A stretch of 49,203 bases of DNA from an uncultured Lactobacillus sp. Lineage in GTDB: Bacteria; Bacillota; Bacilli; Lactobacillales; Lactobacillaceae. The number at the start of each line of letters is the position of its first letter. Position 1 is the first letter of the stretch. Where the stretch lies: NCBI RefSeq assembly GCF_910589175.1, contig NZ_CAJURR010000019.1, positions 1 through 49,203 of the forward strand. Direction: 5' to 3'. Positions 17,788 to 25,166 of the stretch are shown here, one piece after another. The notes under the pieces are model-generated. The model saw only the letters and a program-made list of their open reading frames with translations, ran no database searches and was not told where the DNA came from. Both the position numbers and the translations under genes were made by a program.

Positions 17788-18541
17788 TAAAGTCAGCACT
17801 TTTTACATGCGAAAAAATCAATTTACTTAATTCTTGGAAGAATAAGCGATCCTCTATATTTCTTCCCTCATAACTGCTCAAAACGGTACAAAATACTGGT
17901 GCTTTTTTCGTCATAAAAGCACAAACTTCATGCCGTGCCTGGCGATCTCGGCCGAGTTTATTGTAGGTAAGAACATTATCCCCATAAAAGGTTAAATCCG
18001 TCGGAATGGTATGATTGCTCAATCCTTTGCGTACTAAGGCACAAAATAGATTCTGAGTAGTCATTAAATGCGTAATCAACTTGTCAACGCTAGTAGCTGT
18101 ACATTCATTATCTTGACCATTAGCTGAATAGCGCATTAACTCTCTTCCTATTCTTATGCCCGGATAATTCTTTTTTAACCACTCATCAATTTCATAAATA
18201 TCAAATTTTTCAATCAAGAGATTAGTAGCCACATTGTCTGATATTGCACTAGTTAAATAGACTAAGTCTCGAACGCTCCAATTAGTACGACGTAAGTCAC
18301 CAATAATACCAGCACCACGCACTCGAGAAAGATCAGTAACCTCCATTTTTTCATCCACAATCTCAGGATTCTTTTCCCACTGATCTTCAATATATGCAGA
18401 AATAGCCAAGTCAATCAAACTTCCTGCTGGAAAAATTTTCTCAGCTTGATGTTGATACATAATTTGATCGTCATACTTAACAATTACGCTTGCATCAATA
18501 TCATACTTTTGGATAATTTCAGTAATTCCATCTTTTAACAT
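17780..18541 (-). CDS. class-A beta-lactamase-fold protein lacking the SxxK lysine
   Basis: A 253-aa protein with the overall pattern of class A serine hydrolases and no signal peptide, so cytoplasmic. The expected nucleophile Ser41 is in PAGSLID, but the lysine three residues on, which normally activates it, is Asp44. The second-box SDN is intact (Ser101-Asp102-Asn103, SAISDNVATN). The third-box KTG is not clear; KLGRDRQARHE is the nearest candidate. Ordinary beta-lactamase activity is unlikely. It may be a pseudoenzyme or use another mechanism. It stands alone with its own terminator. Cytoplasmic proteins of this type are common and uncharacterised in lactobacilli. Confidence 0.75.
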   Translation of the reverse strand: MLKDGITEIIQKYDIDASVIVKYDDQIMYQHQAEKIFPAGSLIDLAISAYIEDQWEKNPEIVDEKMEVTDLSRVRGAGIIGDLRRTNWSVRDLVYLTSAISDNVATNLLIEKFDIYEIDEWLKKNYPGIRIGRELMRYSANGQDNECTATSVDKLITHLMTTQNLFCALVRKGLSNHTIPTDLTFYGDNVLTYNKLGRDRQARHEVCAFMTKKAPVFCTVLSSYEGRNIEDRLFFQELSKLIFSHVKSADFTK

Positions 18542-18676
18542 AAAGCAATCGCCCTTCTTATAGATTAGACAAAACTTAACTTACGTTATCTTATATATTA
18601 TGTCAGTATCTTTTATTATAGAATTATTTTAAAACTTTTTATTATCCTATATCAAGATAGCTTTTAGTTTCAAAAG

Positions 18677-18701
18677 AAAAAGATGCTTAAGTGCATCTTT
18701 T
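18677..18701 (-). terminator. terminator of the RpiR regulator
   Basis: Stem AAAGATGC / GCATCTTT with a 6-nt loop, followed by TTTTTCTTTT on the minus strand, about 40 nt after the regulator stop. The rest of 18542-18742 shows no gene. Confidence 0.75.
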
Positions 18702-18742
18702 CTTCCTAGCTTACAGCCTTTATTTAATTCATTATTAGAATA

Positions 18743-19594
18743 TTACTCATCTAATTGTTTTAGTTGATTAGTTACTAGTTCTGTTTCTTTAAATTTTTCT
18801 TCTAATCTAGGCAAATCTTGATTAATCGTGGCCAAAAATAAAACACTTGAAACAAACACTTCAGAAAAAAGTGAATTTATCGCACCTACCCTAAGCAACT
18901 TTTCATCTGTTGATACACCCAAAACCACATCACTTAGCTCAACTAAGGGTGATTGATGAGAACGAGTCACAGCAATAATAGGAGTATGATTTTTACGTGC
19001 TTGCTCAGCCAGTAATAATATTTCTTGAGTCAGGCCGCTATAAGAGAAAATGACCAAAACATCTGTCGAATGAGAATAACAGATTCTCTCTAAGGCAATA
19101 TGAATATCTTGATTAAAAATGACCCTCTTATCACTACGGATAAATTTATAGTAAAGATCTTGAGCAGGTAAACTTGATGCACCAACACCGGCTAAATAGA
19201 TTCGATCAGCATTTTTCAAAAAATTAATCGCTTGATTTAAGGCCATTCCATCAATCAAATGAGCTGTTTTTTCAGTATTATGTTCAATACTTGAAAGAAG
19301 TTTTTGTAAAACAATATGTGGATTATCATGATTATCCACAATCGGTTCAATTGTATTTTCATCTTCTTGTGGTGTATCTTGAGCAAGTTGAATTTGAAAA
19401 TCTTTTAGTCCCTTAAAACCCAGTTGTTGACAAAAACGTATCATCGAAGCCGCACTAGTTTTAGTGATTTTCCCCAAGCCTTGTGCATCTTCTTGTAAAA
19501 AAGTCTTCGGATGAGCCAATAAATAATCGGCAATCTTTTTAGATGCTCCCTTAAAATTAGGATAATTGTTTAAAACTTTAGTAGATAAATCCAT
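18743..19594 (-). CDS. MurR/RpiR-family transcriptional regulator
   Basis: A 283-aa sugar-phosphate-responsive regulator. The N-terminal ~75 residues form the RpiR helix-turn-helix (KKIADYLLAHPKTF... ITKTSAASMIRFCQQLGFKGLKDFQ). Residues about 105-250 form a SIS domain that binds phosphosugars (DRIYLAGVGASSLPAQDLYYKF, DVLVIFSYSGLTQEILLLAEQA, IIAVTR). The DUF4931 gene lies upstream on the same strand with a 48-nt gap, and the two may be linked. Targets are unknown; amino-sugar or N-acetylmuramate metabolism is common for the family. Confidence 0.88.
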   Translation of the reverse strand: MDLSTKVLNNYPNFKGASKKIADYLLAHPKTFLQEDAQGLGKITKTSAASMIRFCQQLGFKGLKDFQIQLAQDTPQEDENTIEPIVDNHDNPHIVLQKLLSSIEHNTEKTAHLIDGMALNQAINFLKNADRIYLAGVGASSLPAQDLYYKFIRSDKRVIFNQDIHIALERICYSHSTDVLVIFSYSGLTQEILLLAEQARKNHTPIIAVTRSHQSPLVELSDVVLGVSTDEKLLRVGAINSLFSEVFVSSVLFLATINQDLPRLEEKFKETELVTNQLKQLDE

Positions 19595-19642
19595 AACGTA
19601 CCTCTATTTCTAATCAACATTCTAAGGTACTGAAATATTATT

Positions 19643-20419
19643 TCAAGATTTTTGTACAAAATTTAATAATCTCTTCGCTTCTTTCCTCAAGGTATCATTA
19701 TCGTTACATTCAGATAATTTATAGCCTACAAAATAAGGCGGTGCATAAAAACGTGGGATAATTTTACAACATATTCCGTCTTTATTGGGATAGAAGAACA
19801 AATTATATGAATCGCATTTTCCGCCATACATCTCTTCTAAGGTATAGCGCACACCATACTGTATCCAATCTGCCCAAAGATCTAGGCCAATTTTATTTAT
19901 TAAATTAACATTTAATTCCTGAAAACCTTGAACTGGGTGTGTTGCAAAATTAACTTCTATATTATTTGTCTTAAAAACAGTAATTCCAGTAAAATTATTT
20001 TCGTGAATATATTTATAGCCATCTTCTTTGTACAAACCAACAATTTGCATATGTGGATGAGATAGAGAGCCATTAGACTTAGGTCCAAAATTTTTATACC
20101 AAAGAACTGATTTAAATTCTCTGTTTTGCCTCATCTTGTCGAAGCATTCAAGAGCAAACTTCATTAAGCGATGATTATATTCTTGAGAATATGTAGCAAC
20201 ATCCCCAGTATATTCATCTGATTCAATCAGTACGGTTTGTTTTGTATCCTTTAATGTTGGAAACTTATTTGCAAGCCAAATCATTGATCCATTTGTTTGA
20301 TAAATATTGGTCAAATTATCTACATCACAAAAAGGACATACATTACTTTTATCTTTATTAAAACTAGATGGTTTATCTTTAGCTATCGCAAATTCAAATA
20401 TAAGTGGGTCATTATTCAA
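19643..20419 (-). CDS. DUF4931 protein, HIT/GalT-like
   Basis: A 258-aa protein of the DUF4931 group, distantly related to galactose-1-phosphate uridylyltransferases and HIT proteins. The zinc-type motif CPFCD (residues 28-32) and the catalytic-type SHPHMQ (about 119-124) are visible. The latter corresponds to the HxHxQ nucleotidyl-transfer histidine in GalT. The frame begins at TTG 20419, followed by AAT AAT; GAGGG lies 6 nt upstream and supports the TTG start. A cre site (20491-20504) lies about 75 nt upstream. The nucleotide-sugar or phosphate substrate is unknown. Confidence 0.75.
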   Translation of the reverse strand: MNNDPLIFEFAIAKDKPSSFNKDKSNVCPFCDVDNLTNIYQTNGSMIWLANKFPTLKDTKQTVLIESDEYTGDVATYSQEYNHRLMKFALECFDKMRQNREFKSVLWYKNFGPKSNGSLSHPHMQIVGLYKEDGYKYIHENNFTGITVFKTNNIEVNFATHPVQGFQELNVNLINKIGLDLWADWIQYGVRYTLEEMYGGKCDSYNLFFYPNKDGICCKIIPRFYAPPYFVGYKLSECNDNDTLRKEAKRLLNFVQKS

Positions 20420-20446
20420 ATTTATCCCTCATCTCTGAAAAAACAT

Positions 20447-20475
20447 TTGCACTTCAGCTCACACTCTACTATAAT
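20447..20475 (+). promoter_or_regulatory. orphan plus-strand sigma-A promoter
   Basis: TTGCAC (20447-20452), exactly 17 nt, then TATAAT (20470-20475). This is one of the better promoter matches in the window, yet no gene follows it on the plus strand. Predicted start near 20482. The minus strand across the same bases has only weak hexamers for the DUF4931 gene. Confidence 0.6.
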
Positions 20476-20490
20476 AATCTATGAAGGCGA

Positions 20491-20504
20491 TTAAAGCGCT
20501 TTCA
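20491..20504. promoter_or_regulatory. cre site
   Basis: TTAAAGCGCTTTCA matches TGWAARCGYTWWCA at 13 of 14 positions. It lies about 10 nt downstream of the predicted start of the orphan plus-strand transcript, and about 75 nt upstream of the DUF4931 start on the minus strand, so it could serve either. Confidence 0.7.
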
Positions 20505-20533
20505 TATAACATTTTGTAGCTTTCCTTAACTTT

Positions 20534-20567
20534 ACTCTTTCGGTCACTTTTCCGAAAGAGTTTTTTT
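20534..20567 (+). terminator. plus-strand Rho-independent terminator with no gene before it
   Basis: Perfect 10-bp stem ACTCTTTCGG / CCGAAAGAGT with an 8-nt loop and seven T on the plus strand. The minus strand has no T-run after the stem, so it does not terminate the aroD fragment. All flanking annotated genes are on the minus strand. Confidence 0.78.
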
Positions 20568-20569
20568 AT

Positions 20570-20992
20570 CTAGAAAAGTACCACTTGTACTCCCTTAGAT
20601 TTTGCATCTTTAATTAAACCTTTTACTCTATCCGAAACGTGCCTTTGCTCGATATCAACGGCATATCCCAATTTAAAGTCAATTATGATTTTTACCAAGT
20701 TTAAATATGCATCTTCGCTATCTAATTCAGTCTTGCCACCGAATTGTTGACTACGAAAAGTAATTAAAACAGGAATAGTTCCCATCAAATTTTTCACTTT
20801 TCCTGCAACTTCAAGTAACCTATTCATTAAAACTACATCTTTAAAATAATCAATTCTCCACTCCATCATCTCAGGTTGGAGTTTTTTTATTTTCTCTGCT
20901 TGCCTTAAAATATCTTTTTCATTTACACCAGTATTAATAGGCATTAAAATCATTTGCTTGTTAATTTTTACTTTTCTTTGATCAAAACTCAT
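20570..20992 (-). pseudogene. aroD: 3-dehydroquinate dehydratase (AroD), C-terminal half missing
   Basis: The 140-aa frame matches the first ~55% of type I dehydroquinases, which are about 250 aa. Present are MPINTG at the first strand, EWRIDYF with Glu44 and Arg46, ITFRS with Arg80, and the DIE motif in YAVDIEQR. The frame ends after VVLF, just before the usual S-x-H-x-F segment. The catalytic His143 and Schiff-base Lys170 (E. coli numbering) are therefore gone, and no later piece is found downstream. The end lies 3 nt from the T-run of the orphan terminator, which suggests a deletion junction. Expressed or not, shikimate-pathway activity is not expected. Confidence 0.75.
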
Positions 20993-21004
20993 CTTTTTTC
21001 TCCG

Positions 21005-21042
21005 AAATAAAAAATTGCTACCTAAATTATAGTAGCAATTTT
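21005..21042 (-). terminator. terminator of the 21054 membrane-protein gene
   Basis: 11-bp stem AAAATTGCTAC / GTAGCAATTTT (21011-21021, 21032-21042) followed on the minus strand by further T residues. It separates this gene from the aroD fragment. Confidence 0.8.
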
Positions 21043-21053
21043 ATCTTCGTTCA

Positions 21054-21923
21054 TTAAAATTTATCGCGTTTAATACTGCGAATAATAGCAATTACAAATA
21101 CTAGGATACTACACCCCATACCAAAGTAGGCCATGTAGCCAACACTAAACATTTGACCAATCTGTGCTGGATTAATTTGGTGGTTAATGGCAAATTGGTA
21201 TGCCCATCGATTAATCATAGTTGGCGTTAAAACAAATAAAACTGTTGAAATACCTGATCCAACTAGCATAGCCCGACGTGAATATGGCTCTCTAAAGAAT
21301 TGTGCCAAAACACAAATAGCAGGAGCCACCATTAAAAGGAAAGTCCAAATCATAATCCATCTACCTGCAGGATCATTCATAAATTGACCACTATTTGTCG
21401 CATAGCGATACGTTCCCCATAAACTACCACCTAATAAGCTATCAAGTAATCCAACTACATTGGCTCCCTGAGCCGCATAAACATTATTAGTACTAGCAGC
21501 CGCCCCTTGGAGCATTTTTAACATATCTTGTGAGCCAGTAGTTTGAAAATTAATAGTTACAACTTGTCGCATATAAGTGGATAAAAACATAATCATTGAA
21601 GCTCCTAGCTGCAATGCTTTAAGCAAATGAAGTGTCTTATTCCCACCTAATTTAAATTCTAAGCTAAGAGTTCTATCAGGATTTTTACTTTTTACAATAA
21701 TAAATGCACCAGCAATTGCAGCAATTATCAAAATTACTAGCCCAAGCCACCACTTAGTCATAATAAAGAGAATTGCTAGCACAATTAAAGCTACTGAAAC
21801 GTATGGCCGGTTTAAGAATAAGTCCCAAATATTTACTTTACCATGGCTTGCTACGCGTTTTCGATATTCTTCTCTAGTTAAAACTTTTTTATTTTTATCG
21901 TTAGATTCTTCCATCTTATTCAC
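21054..21923 (-). CDS. unknown polytopic membrane protein, about 289 aa
   Basis: I do not recognise the family. The N-terminal ~45 residues are charged and cytosolic (Lys/Glu-rich). Two close membrane helices follow (about 45-85), then a helix near LQLGASMIMFLSTYM (about 108-122), a ~70-residue Gly/Asn-rich outer loop (TGSQDMLKMLQGAAASTNN, LLGGSLWGTYRYATNS), and three more helices to the C-terminus. The frame begins at TTG 21932. GTG 21923, 9 nt after AAAGG, is the better start, and ATG 21914 is also possible. Divergent from the amidotransferase-like gene at 22126. Confidence 0.65.
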   Translation of the reverse strand: MNKMEESNDKNKKVLTREEYRKRVASHGKVNIWDLFLNRPYVSVALIVLAILFIMTKWWLGLVILIIAAIAGAFIIVKSKNPDRTLSLEFKLGGNKTLHLLKALQLGASMIMFLSTYMRQVVTINFQTTGSQDMLKMLQGAAASTNNVYAAQGANVVGLLDSLLGGSLWGTYRYATNSGQFMNDPAGRWIMIWTFLLMVAPAICVLAQFFREPYSRRAMLVGSGISTVLFVLTPTMINRWAYQFAINHQINPAQIGQMFSVGYMAYFGMGCSILVFVIAIIRSIKRDKF

Positions 21924-22125
21924 TGTCTTCAACCTTTTATCTTATTTTGCTAATCAATATTAGCATGTTACAAGGTTATACGCATTACTTTTTTAAGAAA
22001 ATTATGCAACTTAAAAATATCCTGATAATTGCTTTTAATACACTATGCTAAAATAATATTATTAAAAATTTAGACCTAGTTTTAAACTTTTATAAATATC
22101 CAATTTATTAGGGGAGTGTTTATTA

Positions 22126-22809
22126 ATGAAAACTATCGGTATTACTGCAGGTATTAAAAATAATGAGGTAATTGTTGATCGAAGTGTTGTTGATACGGTG
22201 GTAAAACTTGGATTTCTTCCTCTTGTCTTTGCTCCCGTAAGCTTAAAGACGATGCCAGTGCCTGGCGTCAATTTCGATGCTTTGATTCTTAGCGACGGTC
22301 CTGATATTACGCCAATTTTTTATAATGAAGAACCACTTCCTGAGCTTAGAGAAACTAATCCACATCGAGACCAATTTGAGCTAAACTTAATCAAAAATGC
22401 TCATGATTCCAATTTACCAATTTTAGGAATTGGCCGCGGAATGCAAATGTTAAATGTTGCTTTTAACGGTACACTTTTCCAAGATATTTATGCCCAAAAT
22501 TCTGGCGCAGGTGTTCAACATATTCAACCAAATGATCTCTCTTTAGAAAGTCACCACGTTAATGTAACTGATGAAAGTGAACTTGCTAAAGCTGTAGGGA
22601 CTCATCCCTACGTTAATAGCAACCACCATCAAGCTATCAAGACGATTGCCAACAACTTTAACATTGTAGCAACTGCCCCTGACGGTATTATTGAAGCTAT
22701 CGAATCAACTGATCAAACAATGTTAGGTATTCAATGGCGACCAGATAAGCTATTAAACGATCCGAAGCAAGAAAAAATTTTTACTAACTTTTTTGCAAAA
22801 TTAAACTAA
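22126..22809 (+). CDS. C26-type glutamine amidotransferase homologue without catalytic triad
   Basis: A 227-aa PuuD-like class I amidotransferase fold. The framework is retained: LILSDGPDITP where active members have LSGGHDVDP, LGIGRGMQMLN at the nucleophile elbow, and a QWRPD motif near the end. However, Gly103 replaces the nucleophile Cys, Arg205 replaces the catalytic His and Asp207 replaces the Glu. The window's other member (42132-42854) keeps Cys113, His215 and Glu217. Loss of all three with a clean, full-length frame and strong ribosome site (GGGGAG) points to a pseudoenzyme with a binding or regulatory role. Ends at a two-way terminator. Confidence 0.85.
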   Translation: MKTIGITAGIKNNEVIVDRSVVDTVVKLGFLPLVFAPVSLKTMPVPGVNFDALILSDGPDITPIFYNEEPLPELRETNPHRDQFELNLIKNAHDSNLPILGIGRGMQMLNVAFNGTLFQDIYAQNSGAGVQHIQPNDLSLESHHVNVTDESELAKAVGTHPYVNSNHHQAIKTIANNFNIVATAPDGIIEAIESTDQTMLGIQWRPDKLLNDPKQEKIFTNFFAKLN

Positions 22810-22811
22810 AG

Positions 22812-22853
22812 AAATAAGCTTGAGAGGTATAAAACTTCTCAAGCTTATTTTTT
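22812..22853. terminator. bidirectional terminator
   Basis: 14-bp stem AAATAAGCTTGAGA / TCTCAAGCTTATTT, with T-run on the right and A residues on the left. It ends the 22126 gene and the ABC gene whose stop is at 22852. Confidence 0.82.
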
Positions 22854-24462
22854 AACTATTTTTGTTTTTACTTCCTTCACTCATGTCTAAGTGAACAATT
22901 TTATTAAACATCGCTTTTTCTTTTGGTGAAATTTTGTGAGCAACTTCAATTACTGCAACATCAGGATTTTTCAAAAGAGTTTCATGGATTGCTAGAGACA
23001 AGTTCGGATCTAGAGCACTCGTAGCTTCATCAGCTAACAAAATTGGTCGTCCTGACAATAAGGCACGAGCAATTTCAATTCGTTGGATTTGTCCACCTGA
23101 TAAACCATTGCCAGCTTCGCCAACTTTATGGTCAAGTCCCTCTTTTTTGACTAATTCATCTAAACCAGCTAGATGAATAACTTCCTTTAATTTCTCGTCG
23201 CTAACCTTTCTACCTAAGGTAATATTGAACCGCAACGTATCATCGAACATAAAAGGTTTTTGATTAACATAAGAGAAATAATTATGAGCTTTTGCCCAGT
23301 CCCCAGTTACATTTTTTCCGTTAATTAAAATTTTACCCTTTACTGGTTTCTTTAAGCCAAGCATTAGTCGCAACAAGGTAGTTTTACCCCAACCACTTGG
23401 AGCCATGAGCAGAATCTTTTCTCCAGGTTTAACCTGTAAATTAACATCTGTAAAAATTGTATGCTTATCTGCCTTAGTTTGATACGAAAGATTTTTTACA
23501 TCTAGTCCTTCAAACTTCTTGGCTTTCTCTGAATTTTCTTTTATTTCATAATTAAGGGCTTTTTGTGTTTTCTTCCACATTGGAACGGTTGATTTAACTT
23601 GGTTAAATTCATTAAACAAGGTTACGACTGGCGTAATAAAGTTCATTGCCAAATCTACCATCATAAATAAAGTACCAACACTTAAGCTTCCCTGCATCAT
23701 CATTATGCCACCAATCGTACATGGAATAATGAAACAGAATAATTCAGCAGCAGAATAAATTAATTCTAAGGCCCAAGCTTGAGTTAAGTTCATATTTCGC
23801 AGAGCATTTTCCATATTTTGAGCTGATTTTGTTGCTCTTACGACAATATTATCTCTAACATTATAGAGTTTAGCTGATTGGGCCCCATTTAATGAATCAG
23901 AAACATTCTGAGTATAATTAGCATTTGTTTTAGCCCAAATTTTAGATTTTTTGGTAATAATTCTACTAGTAAAGATTTGTACAACAGCTGGAGCCGCCAT
24001 CGCAACTACGAAAATAATCGTCATTTGCCAGGAATTATATAAGGCAAAAGCTAATGATCCAATAAAAGTTAGACCTTGATAAATCATATCAAGTTGAGCT
24101 GTAATTCGATTTGTTTCAATTTGTTTCAAATCATTCGTCATAAGTGACAAGCCATTTTTTATATCTGGTTCACCTTGGTCAACCAAATATTGCAAATTAG
24201 CCTGCTTGAAAACCATATTAACATCACGAATGATTCCCATTTTTACACGCTCATAGATGAAATTGCTCATCATGAAACATAGCTGCCCTAAAGCCGTTAA
24301 AGCTGCTAAACGCACTAAATGCATTACATCCTTTGAATGCGATGATGCGACATTCAGCATAATCTTGATCATATAAGCCACAAATAAGATATTACAAGCC
24401 TTTATTGCAGCCAAGATCGCAAACCAAATCACCTGACTTCGTTTTGCATATTTTAAACTCAT
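22852..24462 (-). CDS. ABC exporter, fused permease-ATPase
   Basis: Half-transporter of the MsbA/multidrug type, 536 aa. A six-helix membrane domain (about 10-300) is followed by an ATPase domain: Walker A MAPSGWGKTTLLR, Q-loop SYVNQKPF, signature LSGGQIQR, Walker B ILLADEATSALD and an H-loop histidine in VEVAHKIS. It probably forms a homodimer because no partner lies beside it. It starts 19 nt after the macrodomain gene on the same strand, so the two form an operon. Substrate unknown. Confidence 0.88.
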   Translation of the reverse strand: MSLKYAKRSQVIWFAILAAIKACNILFVAYMIKIMLNVASSHSKDVMHLVRLAALTALGQLCFMMSNFIYERVKMGIIRDVNMVFKQANLQYLVDQGEPDIKNGLSLMTNDLKQIETNRITAQLDMIYQGLTFIGSLAFALYNSWQMTIIFVVAMAAPAVVQIFTSRIITKKSKIWAKTNANYTQNVSDSLNGAQSAKLYNVRDNIVVRATKSAQNMENALRNMNLTQAWALELIYSAAELFCFIIPCTIGGIMMMQGSLSVGTLFMMVDLAMNFITPVVTLFNEFNQVKSTVPMWKKTQKALNYEIKENSEKAKKFEGLDVKNLSYQTKADKHTIFTDVNLQVKPGEKILLMAPSGWGKTTLLRLMLGLKKPVKGKILINGKNVTGDWAKAHNYFSYVNQKPFMFDDTLRFNITLGRKVSDEKLKEVIHLAGLDELVKKEGLDHKVGEAGNGLSGGQIQRIEIARALLSGRPILLADEATSALDPNLSLAIHETLLKNPDVAVIEVAHKISPKEKAMFNKIVHLDMSEGSKNKNS

Positions 24463-24481
24463 CTAAAACTCCTCACTTTAG

Positions 24482-24988
24482 TTAAGACGTTAGTTTATTA
24501 TATATGGCTTTATTTTCTGAATCAAATACACAAAAGTAGACCTTAATATTGAATTTTTGTTGTTTAAGCCAGCTTCTTGTAGTTTTAACAGCTATTTTAG
24601 CAGCTTCTTCTTTTGGATAGCCGTATACACCAGTTGAAATACAAGAAAAAGCAATTGAATGTAATTTATACTTTTTAGCCAGATCGAGACTATTGCGGTA
24701 ACAATTTGCTAAAAGTTCTGCATCTTTTTGAGCAAAATTAGGATTATAAACTGGTCCTACAGTGTGAATAACATATTTAGCTGGTAAATTGTAGCCTTTA
24801 GTTATCTTTGCTTCCCCAGTATCGCATCCCTTGAGAGTTCGGCACTCTGCTAATAATTCTGGACCAGCAGCCCGGTGAATAGCACCGTCTACCCCTCCGC
24901 CGCCTAAAAGAGTACGGTTAGCAGCGTTAACAATTGCGTCGACTTTTAATTTGGTGATATCCGCTTGAATTACGTGAAGATTAGTCAT
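24482..24988 (-). CDS. macrodomain protein, O-acetyl-ADP-ribose deacetylase type
   Basis: A 168-aa stand-alone macrodomain of the YmdB class. It carries the ADP-ribose-binding motif [23 protein letters not shown] (written in part: [15 protein letters not shown], about 20-34), [16 protein letters not shown] and [10 protein letters not shown]. It would bind or hydrolyse ADP-ribose-type molecules in the cytoplasm. Start ATG 24988 has GGAGGAAGC before it. First gene of a two-gene operon with the ABC exporter. The functional link between them is not known. Confidence 0.9.
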   Translation of the reverse strand: MTNLHVIQADITKLKVDAIVNAANRTLLGGGGVDGAIHRAAGPELLAECRTLKGCDTGEAKITKGYNLPAKYVIHTVGPVYNPNFAQKDAELLANCYRNSLDLAKKYKLHSIAFSCISTGVYGYPKEEAAKIAVKTTRSWLKQQKFNIKVYFCVFDSENKAIYNKLTS

Positions 24989-25056
24989 TGCTTCCTCCGA
25001 TCATATTGTTGGACACATTATTATTAGATAATAGCTAGAATAGTATTAAAAATATA

Positions 25057-25085
25057 TTGCAATTTAACTGAATAAGTATTAATAT
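25057..25085 (+). promoter_or_regulatory. candidate promoter of the ABC pair
   Basis: TTGCAA (25057-25062), 17 nt, TAATAT (25080-25085), leaving a ~75-nt AT-rich leader before the first ABC gene. Otherwise 24989-25166 shows no convincing gene. Confidence 0.4.
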
Positions 25086-25166
25086 TTTCATTAATTTAAA
25101 TCTAATTTTATAAAACACATTTATTTGTTCCCATAGAAAAAGATATAAAAAATTCATAGAATCTAG

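Larger units (their letters stand above)
20482..20567 (+). ncRNA. candidate ~86-nt small RNA or deletion-scar transcript
   Basis: The stretch lies between the promoter at 20447-20475 and the strong terminator at 20534-20567, and carries a cre site (20491-20504) about 10 nt inside the transcript. The only frame is a 12-codon ATG at 20481 (MKAIKALSYNIL), which would be essentially leaderless. It could be a CcpA-regulated small RNA, or the joined ends of an operon whose body was deleted. The second idea is supported by the truncated aroD that begins right after the terminator. Confidence 0.35.

Noticed and set aside
25100..25157. Minus-strand hydrophobic 40-codon frame upstream of the ABC pair (ATG 25157)
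   Set aside because: No ribosome binding site, in a very AT-rich leader where such frames arise by chance.
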